Below, piece by piece: positions 22,865-33,700 of a stretch of 64,000 bases of DNA. A program made the position numbers and the translations under genes. The stretch's first letter is position 1, and each line of letters opens with the position of its first letter. Below the pieces are notes generated by a model. That model was not told the DNA's origin. It worked only from the letters and a program-made list of their open reading frames with translations, and did no database searches. The DNA lies in assembly GCA_014843695.1 (NCBI GenBank), contig CM026398.1, forward strand, positions 19,938,683-20,002,682, read 5' to 3'. Source of the DNA: Archivesica marissinica. Taxonomy: Eukaryota > Mollusca > Bivalvia > Venerida > Vesicomyidae.

Positions 22865-23343
22865 AGCGACATTACATCGCAAAAAGCAAATAAAATGCAT
22901 TTGTTCACGTATAAATGCGTTGCTACTACAAATTCTTCCGAATACATATGAACACTAACAATGAATCAATAAACAGTGTTTTTGTGGTTTTCAAACGTGA
23001 AAGTAGGATTTCATATAGCCGTCGTCCACGCTCCTGAATTGACGTTTGTTTGTCATCGGAGTCAATACTATACGCGAGATAATGTCGTTTAGAGATTATT
23101 TAACTAGGAATAGTCTACCGGGTACAAATAAATGTGCATAAATGTGAGATGATACACGAGTTGTATCACGAATAAATGTCGACACTATATACATTATTTT
23201 GTTATGTCAACAAACCGCGTATAACGACATTTGCTTATTAGTTGAAATACTCAGTATTTGAGGTAAATATTTGGGGGAAATTATACAATATCATAGGAAA
23301 TACATTCTGTAGAAATTTGCGTTTTCACTAATGTAGTGTCGCT
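22865..23343. mobile_element. TTAA-flanked MITE, AGCGACATTACAT family
   Basis: The 479-bp element has ends AGCGACATTACAT and ATGTAGTGTCGCT (12 of 13 complementary). It is flanked by TTAA at 22861-22864 and 23344-23347, and no coding capacity was seen. A diverged partial copy lies near 47472-47760, sharing GTGAAAGTAGGATTTCAT and CACGCTCCTGAAT. Confidence 0.75.
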
Positions 23344-23524
23344 TTAACCATTTTGTGGTGTTTATTGTTATACTTTAACTTTGTGAAGAGGACAAAATTA
23401 GGAAATGTTTATTTATTAAGTGTCCTCTTTCTGCTGCAGAAGAAGACATGTGTAATTGTATTATGATAATGGCATAATGATCTGATTAAATTTGGGTTTG
23501 ACATCCTTGTGTATAGGTATAAAA

Positions 23525-23965
23525 ACTGTTCCAGTAAGTGCAGATCTCAGACTGTCTCAAGCTGTCTGATTGGTTGAACTGAGTGCAGATCTCAGACTGT
23601 CTCAAGCTGTCTGATTGGTTGAACTGAGTGCAGATCTCAGACTGTCTCAAGCTGCCTGATTGGTTGAACTGAGTGCAGATCTCAGACTGTCTGATTGGTT
23701 GAACTGAGTGCAGATCTCAGACTGTCTCAAGCTGTCTGATTGGTTGAACTGTGTGCAGATCTCTGATTGTCTCAAGCTGTCTGATTGGTTGAACTGAGTG
23801 CAGATCTCAGATTGTCTCAAGCTGTCTGATTGGTTGAACTGAGTGCAGATCTCAGATTGTCTCAAGCTGTCTGATTGGTTGAACTGAGTGCAGATCTCTA
23901 GCTGTCTGATTGAGCTGAGTGCAGATCTCTAGCTGCCTGATGGGTTGAGCTGAGTGCAGATCTCA
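23525..23965. repeat. 45-bp minisatellite, about 10 copies
   Basis: The unit contains CTGATTGGTTGAACTGAGTG and CAGATCTCAGACTGTCTCAA. One unit lacks the CTCAAGCTGT segment, and units shorten toward the right. Confidence 0.93.
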
Positions 23966-23969
23966 GGTT

Positions 23970-25058
23970 CATACAACCAAATTAGTGAAGCCTGAAAATT
24001 GAGAATAGTTTTCTCAACTGGGGGCTATATGAAGCTTCACCTCCAAGATTTTAACAAAATGAAGTTTGTTTTGCATGCCTCAATCAATCGTGTTTTACAA
24101 CAGTTTCTCTTGTGTGTGCTATAATATATACAACATGTATTGTGTTTTGCGTAGCCTCTCTCTGTAGCAACTAGAGGGAGATTGTGGCATGTGTGATCTG
24201 CATTCTTTACAGATGCACCTCTGAGTGTGTCTGTCAGAATAAAGGTTAAGTTGTTTGTTAGGGTGTTGTTTATTTTTAAACAAAAACAACTAGTTCTTGT
24301 CATGACTGTCTGTCATTCTACTGCCCGTCTCAGAACATTTATTGTTGGCCATAGCTTCTTCATTCATTTTCTTGATGGATTATTGCCGATATTCGCAAGT
24401 ATATGACTTATGGTTGTGACCGTTACCTTTTTCAAAATCCAAAGCTTGTAAATATCTGCTTCTTTACCTCCTCACAGATTTAGCCAACATTCGCACACAA
24501 TGCTCCTAGTCACTAGTGCATCACATTGGCATGCATACTTTGGCCTATTCACTGTTGACCTTTGACCGACCAAATAAATTGGAAGGGATGTGTATACAAC
24601 ATAGATCTAGATCAGGATGTTGTTTGCTATTCAGCCAAGTGTTTTAGCTTCATTGCAACTTTAATGGTTAATAACTTGTACAAACACTTGGCCATACTTT
24701 CTGGTCACAATTAGCTGATAAGCAGACGCAGAATTATACATTAATTAAATTGTTTTTATCATGTTCGTTACATCTCCTTGTTTGCAAGATAAAGCACTTG
24801 TAAATAAGCATTACCTACTACGCCAACTTGATATCCAGACAGAGTTAGCACACATTCACACATAATACTCCAAGTCACTCATTGACCTTCAATAGGTTGA
24901 CAGTGACCTTGAGAATTTTGGGATCCAATGCATGTTTTATCGCATATCATCGTCAGAGATTGTGTTCTTTTCTTGGTGCAATTATGTCATGTTATATTTT
25001 ATACCGTACCTCCGTCTGCTACATCGTGCAGTAAGGAGAACTCTGCTATTTTTGACCA
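23970..25058. other. Intergenic sequence with old repeat fragments
   Basis: A fragment of the GGTTATGGG MITE family is near 24597-24660 (GTTGTTTGCTATTCAGCCAA). Two diverged blocks around 24480-24520 and 24845-24880 (AGCACACATTCACACATAAT-like) appear related. No gene was recognised. Confidence 0.45.
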
Positions 25059-25059
25059 G

Positions 25060-25263
25060 ACAGTCTACATCCGCTATGTCAAAGTCGGTTATGTCGAATT
25101 CTCCGGTTATCGCGAAGTCGGATCTAAGTCCCGTTTCAGACCAGACACTAACATTTTACATATAACTGGCTCTGTTTATATCGAATTTGGTAAAGTCAAA
25201 CTTCGGTTATGGCAAAGTATTTTGTTCGGGCCGACGGAATTCGACATAACGGATGTAGACTGT
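25060..25263. mobile_element. Complete MITE, ACAGTCTACATCCG family
   Basis: The 204-bp element has terminal inverted repeats of about 21 bp: left ACAGTCTACATCCGCTATGT, right end ATAACGGATGTAGACTGT. No clear target-site duplication. The open frame 24928-25338 running through it is not a gene. Confidence 0.75.
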
Positions 25264-25264
25264 A

Positions 25265-25840
25265 TATGTAATGCTTTATATAAGCATATTGTTTATGCAT
25301 CATTTTCTAAAGACACAGACACATGTGTGACATATTGAGCCATGTATATGTTGAACAATGGTGATAAATATATGTAATGCCATGTGTATTTTTTTGGTGG
25401 CAAAGTAGTACTGTATTAAGAAGTATATATGAATATATTAATAATTTACTGTCGTATGCATTTTGTATGTTGTTTATGTGATATGTTAAATTCTATTCTA
25501 ACATGGTTGGGCAATTTGTCTGTATTAGCAAAGAAGGAATTTACCGTTGGTAAATCTGTAATTTAACATGGCTTAGCATGCGATGTCGACCGTAACAGCA
25601 TTTTTGTGATGTTATTTGCGGCTTTCTAATAAGTAACACCAGCTATTTTTGCGCTTTTAAGATTTGGGCATGTTAGAATCAAAATAATATTTGCATTTGT
25701 GTTATTTAGAGTTAAATAAAACATTGTTTTGTTGTTCTGAGCGCCGTAATTAACACATAGGCCTGCTTGGTTAATTCCTATGTGTCAGAACTACAAACCA
25801 TCTGTTATTTTCCAATAAACAACTGAAAGACAAATATTAT
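25265..25840. other. Intergenic sequence, no feature seen
   Basis: AT-rich single-copy sequence without recognisable coding or repeat content. Confidence 0.4.
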
Positions 25841-25855
25841 TTCTTAAATATTGAG

Positions 25856-26116
25856 TCCGCCTCGTGGTCGTGGTTAAGGTCGCTGACTTGTATACCACTG
25901 TAACCTATCATCACTGATGGTCACGGGTTCGAGCCCCGCTCAGACCGTGTCTCATTTATATGAAAAAGTTGGCAGTTTCTTACGGAGGTTGGTGCACCCA
26001 AGTACTGGTTAACCGTTGGAGTCTGCCCAGGAAAGGTGTTGTTAGGTAAACTGCCCGCCGGAGATATAGCCCAAAATGGTGCTGATGCAGGCGTAAAACC
26101 CAAAATATAACATATA
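25856..26116 (+). mobile_element. SINE family 2, copy with 15-bp target-site duplication
   Basis: The tRNA-like head has a B box GGTTCGAGCCCC; the body contains AGTTGGCAGTTTCTTACGGA and GGTGCTGATGCAGGCGTAAA, and the tail is AT-rich. It is flanked by perfect TTCTTAAATATTGAG repeats at 25841-25855 and 26117-26131, the signature of target-primed retrotransposition. Confidence 0.9.
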
Positions 26117-26254
26117 TTCTTAAATATTGAGCATGTATTAGTGGCATCGAGGTGTCTGTGGACATGCAGATATGTCTGTGATGTATGATACTTATAGATG
26201 CATAATAAGTGAACAATATTGGAGATAAATATTGGCTGTTTTGGGAGGAAAAGT

Positions 26255-26420
26255 GGAGTTGGTTGTTGGCAAGAGGGATGTGCCTGTTGGCAAGAGGGTG
26301 GTGACTGTTGGCAAGAGGGCGGTGACTTTTAGCAAGAGGGATGTGCCTGTTGGCAAGAGGGCGGTGTCTGTTGGCAAGAGGAGGGAGGTGTTGGCAAGAG
26401 GGAGGTGACTGTTGGCAAGT
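26255..26420. repeat. 21-bp minisatellite
   Basis: The unit is like GGCAAGAGGGCGGTGACTGT, with ATG and CCT variants. About eight copies. Confidence 0.88.
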
Positions 26421-26464
26421 GGGTGGCTATTATTATAAGGAAGTGTGTAGGTTAGAGGAAAGTA

Positions 26465-27130
26465 CCGATAGGCTGATGGTAAGGTTTGATATAGAAGTTT
26501 GGTACACTTTGTGAGATAGAAAACATTGGTGTTGTTGATAAGTTAAATATAGAAGTTTGGTACACTTTGTGAGATAGAAAACACTGGTGTTGATGGCAAG
26601 TTAGATATAGAAGTTTGGTACACTTTGGGAGATATGTTAGAAAACATTGGTGTTGTTGACAAGTTAAATATAGAAGTTTGGTACAGTTTGGGAGATAGAA
26701 AACACTGGTGTTGATGGCAAGTTAGATATAGAAGTTTGGTACAGTTTGGGAGATAGAAAACACTGGTGTTGTTGACAATAGATGTATGGTACACTTTGGG
26801 AGATAGAAAACATTGGTGTTGATGACCACATTGGGAGATAGAAAACATTGGTGTTGATGACAAGTTAGATATAGAAGTTTGGTACAGTTTGGGAGATAGA
26901 AAACACTGGTGTTGATGACAAGTTAGATATAGAAGTTTGGTACAGTTTGGGAGATAGAAAACACTGGTGTTGATGACAAGTTAAATATAGAAGTTTGGTA
27001 CAGTTTGGGAGATAGAAAACACTGGTGTTGTTGACAAGTTATATATAGATGTATGGTACAGTTTGGGAGATAGAAAACACTGGTGTTGTTGACAAGTTAT
27101 ATATAGATGTATGGTACACTTTGTGAGATA
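26465..27130. repeat. 58-bp minisatellite, about 12 copies
   Basis: The unit contains GATATAGAAGTTTGGTACAG and GGGAGATAGAAAACACTGGT. Partial units near 26775-26840 have lost the middle section. Confidence 0.92.
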
Positions 27131-27434
27131 GAGAATATGGCCTGTTAATGGGAAGTTGTTTGTATTGTTAACAGTATAATTTGCGATATTGAAAATATGA
27201 CCGGTATAATTATGTAGATAGGTGGCTGTTGTTGAAATGCTATTCAGAAGCAAATCAGCCTTCGTGTGATATAGTTGTAGCAAATAGTTGCTTTAAATGT
27301 GTATAAGTTGGAACAGGTGCTTTTTAAATAATATCCCAAAATGTGTTAATATTTACTTAGGAGAGCTTTGGGTCTCCCTCAGTTACAACTGTGTGTATAT
27401 TGTGCATTTTATCACAACATGTAGTTAAATGACT

Positions 27435-27714
27435 ATCGCTACCGTTACCATTATCATCACTACTGGTTGCCAATATGAGCGACGCCTCCTGAAGAGATTA
27501 GTCATTTTAGATTTTTGGAGGACAGTGCAATGATACAGAGAGAGACCCATTCCAGAATCTCCTCTTGTTCTTTTACATGCACGGTGTACAGCACCGACAC
27601 GAGACCTCGGTTTAACGTCCCTAATACAATTAAAAGTCTTTCAGATGGTTCAGACGGGGGATCAAACCTGTGATCCCTGGATTACAATATGTATTACAAC
27701 TGGACTACAGATCC
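27435..27714 (-). mobile_element. SINE family 1, diverged copy
   Basis: Same body as the 18510 copy (ATGAGCGACGCCTCCTGAAG on the plus strand). The tRNA-like head has lost its A box (GTAATACATATTG in place of the conserved sequence). The 3' tail has been altered by ACCATTATCATCAC. Confidence 0.8.
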
Positions 27715-28074
27715 GTCAGTATAACAACACATTCAGGTTTCATTAGAGTATTCCATGATGTATAATACATAAAAAATGGTGAAACACGGCCAATAATATT
27801 ATCCGTAAACAAGTATTATATTGCATGAATTATAATTTCAGAAGTCTGGATATTTGTGTCTCGCTGTAGTAGTTTCTGTGCATTAGGAAATCCAGCGTTG
27901 TTTGCATGTATGTTTTGTGGGAAAGGTTGGGGTCCAGAGGTTTTCTCCACCACACTTATATTGGTGAAGGTAAGGTACCAGCACTATTGTCCCCCATAAA
28001 TATATATGTGGAGAAAGTAGGGGAGTCGGAGGTGGCACAAATATTATCCTAAGGAGAGAAACTCTGCTTCCGTT

Positions 28075-30715
28075 TTAATCCCACAAATATCTCTATTGGG
28101 AAGGTAGTGGGTCCATGGGTATTCCCCCCACAAATATCTCTATTGGGAAGGTAGTGGGTCCATGGGTATGGTCCCACACAAATATCTCTATTGGGACGGT
28201 AGTGGGTCCATGGATATTCCCCCCCCCCCCCCCACAAATATCTCTATTGTGAATTTGTGACGGTAGTGGGTCCATGGATATTCCCCCCCCACAAATATCT
28301 CTATTGGGACGGTAGTGGGTCCATGGATATTCCCCCACACAAATATCTCTATTGGGAAGGTAGCGGGTCCATGGGTATGGTCCCACACAAATATCTCTAT
28401 TGGGAAGGTAGTGGGTCCATGGGTATGGTCCCACACAAATATCTCTATTGGGACGGTAGTGGGTCCATGGATATTCCCCCACACACACAAATCTATATTG
28501 GAAAGGTAGTGGATCCATGGGTATGGTCCCACAAATATATATGGGGAAGGTAGTGGGTCCATGGGTATTCCCCCCCCCCCACAAATATCTCTATTGGGAA
28601 GGTAGTGGGTCCATGGATATTCCCCCACACAAATATCTCTATTGGGAAGGTAGCGGGTCCATGGGTATGGTCCCACACAAATATCTCTATTGGGAAGGTA
28701 GTGGGTCCATGGGTATCCCCCCCCCCACACACACACAAATATCTCTATTGGGAAGGTAGTGGGTCCATGGATATCCCCCCCACACACACACACAAATATC
28801 TCTATTGGGAAGGTAGTGGGTCCATGGATATCCCCCCCCCCCACAAATCTATATTGGAAAGGTAGTGGATCCATGGGTATTCCCCCCCCCCACAAATATC
28901 TCTATTGGAAAGGTAGTGGGTCCATGGATATTCCCCCTACACAAATATCTCTATTGGGAAGGTAGTGGGTCCATGGGTATTCCCCCCACACAAATATCTA
29001 TTGGGAAGTTAGTGGGTCCATGGGTATGGTCCCACAAATATCTATTGGGAAGATAGTGGGTCCATGGTATGGTCCCACACACATCTCTATTGGGAAGGTA
29101 GTGGGTCCATGGGTATGGTCCCACACACATCTCTATTGGGACGGTAGTGGGTCCATGGGTATTCCCCCCCCCCACACAAATATCTATTGAGACGGTAGTG
29201 GGTCCATGGGTATTTCCCCCCCCCCCCACACACAAATATCTATTGGGACGGTAGTGGGTCCATGGGTATTCCCCCCGCCCCCCCCCCACACACAAATATA
29301 TATTGGGAAGGTAGTGGGTCCATGGGTATTCCCCCCCCCCCCCCCCCCACACACAAAATATATTGGGAAGGTAGTGAGTCCATGGGTATTCCCCCCCCCC
29401 CACACATATATATTGGGAAGGTAGTGGGTCCATGGGTATTCCCCCCACACACATATATATTGGGAAGGTAGTGGGTCCATGGGTATCCCCCCCCACACAC
29501 AAATATCTATTGGGAAGGTAGTGGGTCCATGGGTATCCCCCCCCACACACAATATCTATTGGGAAGGTAGTGGGTCCATGGGTATTCCCCCCCCCCACAC
29601 ACAAATATCTATTGGGAAGGTAGTGGGTCCATGGGTATCCCCCCCCCACACACAAATATCTATTGGGAAGGTAGTGGGTCCATGGGTATTCCCCCCCCCC
29701 CACACAAATATCTATTGGGAAGGTAGTGGGTCCATGGGTATTCCCCCCGCCCCCCCCCCCCACACACACAAATATCTATTGGGAAGGTAGTTGGTCCATG
29801 GGTATTCCCCCCCACACACAAATATCTATTGGGAAGGTAGTGGGTCCATGGGTATTCCCCCCACACACAAATATCTATTGGGAAGGTAGTGGGTCCATGG
29901 GTATTCCCCCCCACACACAAATATCTATTGGGAAGGTAGTGGGTCCATGGGTATTCCCCCCGCCCCCCCCCCCCCACACACACAAATATCTATTGGGAAG
30001 GTAGTTGGTCCATGGGTATTCCCCCCACACACACAAATATCTATTGGGAAGGTAGTGGGTCCATGGGTATTCCCCCCACACACACAAATATCTATTGGGA
30101 AGGTAGTTGGTCCATGGGTATTCCCCCCCACACAAATATCTATTGGGAAGGTAGTGGGTCCATGGGTATTCCCCCCACACACACAAATATCTATTGGGAA
30201 GGTAGTTGGTTCATGGGTATTCCCCCCCCCACACACAATATCTATTGGGAAGGTAGTTGGTCCATGGGTATTCCCCCCCCCCACACACACAAATATCTAT
30301 TGGGACGGTAGTGGGTCCATGGGTATTCCCCCCCCCCACACACACACACATATATATTGGGAAGGTATGGGTATGGTCCCACACATATTGGGAAGGTAGT
30401 GGGTCCCACAAATATCTCTATTGGGAAGGTAGCGGGTCCATGGGTATGGTCCCACACACATCTCTATTGGGAAGGTAGCGGGTCCATGGATATGGTCCCA
30501 CACACATCTCTATTGGGACGGTAGTGGGTCCATGGATATTCCCCCCCACAAATATCTCTATTGGGAAGGTAATTAGTGGGTCCATGTGTATTGTCTCGCA
30601 AATATCTCTATTGGGAAGGTAGTGGGTCCATGGGTATGGTCATGCAAATATATGGGGAAGGTAGTGAGTCTATGGGTATGATCCCACAAATATCTCTATT
30701 GGGAAGGTAGTGGGT
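28075..30715. repeat. About 50-60-bp array with variable poly-C tracts
   Basis: The core is TATTGGGAAGGTAGTGGGTC followed by CATGGGTAT, a C-run and a CA-run. C-runs vary from about 5 up to 18 (29331-29348). A C-poor variant has GGTATGGTCCCACAC. The many proline/glycine-rich frames are artefacts. Confidence 0.96.
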
Positions 30716-33700
30716 CCTCTATAAATATCTCTGCGAGGAAGATAGTGAGTGGGTCCTCTATAAATATCTCTGCGAGGAAGATAGTGAGTGGGTCCTCTAT
30801 AAATATCTCTGCGAGGAAGATAGCGAGTGGGCCCTCTATAAATATCTCTGCGAGGAAGATAGCGAGTGGGTCCTCTATAAATATCTCTGCGAGGAAGATA
30901 GCGAGTGGGTCCTCTATAAATATCTCTGCGAGGAAGATAGCGAGTGGGTCCTCTATAAATATCTTTGCGAGTGAGTCCTCTATAAATATCTCTGCGAGGA
31001 AGATATAGAGCGAGTGGGTCCTCTATAAATATCTCTGCGAGGAAGATATAGAGCGAGTGGTTCCAGTGGTATTGTTCCTCTATAAATATTATCTCTGTGA
31101 GGAAGATAGCGAGTGGGTCCTCTATAAATATCTCTGCGAGTAAGATAGCGAGTGGGTCCTCTATAAATATCTCTGCGAGGAAGATATAGAGCGAGTGGTT
31201 CCAGTGGTATTGTTCCTCTATAAATATTATCTGTGAGGAAGATAGCGAGTGAGTCCTCTATTAATATCTCTGCGAGGAAGATATAGAGCAAGTGGTTCCA
31301 GTGGTATTGTTCCTCTATAAATATTATCTCTGTGAGGAAGATAGCGGTTGGGTCCTCTATAAATATCTCTGCGAGGAAGATATAGAGCGAGTGGTTCCAG
31401 TGGTATTGTTCCTCTATAAATATTATCTCTGTGAGGAAGATGGCAAGTGGGTCCTCTATAAATATCTCTGCGAGGAAGATAGCGAGTGGGTCCTCTATAA
31501 ATATCTCTGTGAGGAAGATAGCGAGTGAGTCCTCTATAAATATCTCTGCGAGGAAGATAGCGAGTGGGTCCTCTATAAATATCTCTGTGAGGAAGATAGC
31601 GAGTGGGTCCTCTATAAATATCTCTGCGAGGAAGATAGCGAGTGGGTCCTCTATAAATATCTCTGCGAGGAAGATATAGAGCGAGTGGTTCCAGTGGTAT
31701 TGTTCCTCTATAAATATTATCTCTGCGAGGAAGATAGCGAGTGGTTCCAGTGGTATTGTTCCTCTATAGGGAAGATAGCGAGTGGTTCCTCTATAAATAT
31801 CTCTGTGAGGAAGATAGCGAGTGGGTCCTCTATAAATATCTCTGCGAGGAAGATAGCGAGTGGGTCCTCTATAAATATCTCTGCGAGGAAGATATAGAGC
31901 GAGTGGTTCCAGTGGTATTGTTCCTCTATAAATATTATCTCTGCGAGGAAGATAGCGAGTGGTTCCAGTGGTGGTATTGTTCCTCTATAGGGAAGATAGC
32001 GAGTGGGTCCTCTATAAATATCTCTGTGAGGAAGATAGCGAGTGGGTCCTCTATAAATATCTCTGTGAGGAAGATAGCGAGTGGGTCCTCTATAAATATC
32101 TCTGCGAGGAAGATATAGAGCGAGTGGTTCCAGTGGTATTGTTCCTCTATAAATATTATCTCTGCGAGGAAGATAGCGAGTGGTTCCAGTGGTATTGTTC
32201 CTCTATAGGGAAGATAGCGAGTGGGTCCTCTATAAATATCTCTGCGAGGAAGATTGCTAGTGGGTCCTCTATAAATATCTCTGCGAGGAAGATAGCGAGT
32301 GGGTCCTCTATAAATATCTCTGCGAGGAAGATATAGAGCGAGTGGTTCCAGTGGTATTGTTCCTCTATAAATATTATCTGTGTGAGGAAGATGGCGAGTG
32401 GGTCCTCTATAAATATCTCTGCGAGGAAGATAGCGAGTGGGTCTTCTATAAATATCTCTGCGAGGAAGATAGCGAGTGGGTCCTCTATAAATATCTCTGC
32501 GAGGAAGATAGCGAGTGGGTCCTCTATAAATATCTCTGCGAGGAAGATTGCGAGTGAGTCCTCTATAAATATCTCTGCGAGGAAGATATAGAGCGAGTGG
32601 GTCCTCTATAAATATCTCTGCGAGGAAGATATAGAGCGAGTGGTTCCAGTGGTATTGTTCCTCTATAAATATTATCTGTGTGAGAAAGATAGCGAGTGGT
32701 TCCAGTGGTATTGTTCCTCTATAAATATTATCTGTGTGAGGAAGATGGCGAGTGGGTCCTCTATAAATATCTCTGCGAGGAAGATAGCGAGTGGGTCTTC
32801 TATAAATATCTCTGCGAGGAAGATAGCGAGTGGGTCCTCTATAAATATCTCTGCGAGGAAGATAGCGAGTGGGTCCTCTATAAATATCTCTGCGAGGAAG
32901 ATTGCGAGTGAGTCCTCTATAAATATCTCTGCGAGGAAGATATAGAGCGAGTGGGTCCTCTATAAATATCTCTGCGAGGAAGATATAGAGCGAGTGGTTC
33001 CAGTGGTATTGTTCCTCTATAAATATTATCTCTGCGAGGAAGATAGCGAGTGGTTCCAGCGGTATTGTTCCTCTATAGGGAAGATAGCGAGTGGGTCCTC
33101 TATAAATATCTCTGTGAGGAAGATAGCGAGTGGGTCCTCTATAAATATCTCTGTGAGGAAGATAGCGAGTGGGTCCTCTATAAATATCTCTGCGAGGAAG
33201 ATATAGAGCGAGTGGTTCCAGTGGTATTGTTCCTCTATAAATATTATCTCTGCGAGGAAGATAGCGAGTGGTTCCAGTGGTATTGTTCCTCTATAGGGAA
33301 GATAGCGAGTGGGTCCTCTATAAATATCTCTGCGAGGAAGATTGCTAGTGGGTCCTCTATAAATATCTCTGCGAGGAAGATAGCGAGTGGGTCCTCTATA
33401 AATATCTCTGCGAGGAAGATATAGAGCGAGTGGTTCCAGTGGTATTGTTCCTCTATAAATATTATCTGTGTGAGGAAGATGGCGAGTGGGTCCTCTATAA
33501 ATATCTCTGCGAGGAAGATAGCGAGTGGGTCCTCTATAAATATCTCTGCGAGGAAGATAGCGAGTGGGTCCTCTATAAATATCTCTGCGAGGAAGATATA
33601 GAGCGAGTGGGTCCTCTATAAATATCTCTGCGAGGAAGATATAGAGCGAGTGGTTCCAGTGGTATTGTTCCTCTATAAATATTATCTCTGTGAGGAAGAT

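Noticed and set aside
24928..25338. 136-residue ORF
   Set aside because: It runs through the complete MITE at 25060-25263 and has no family similarity.
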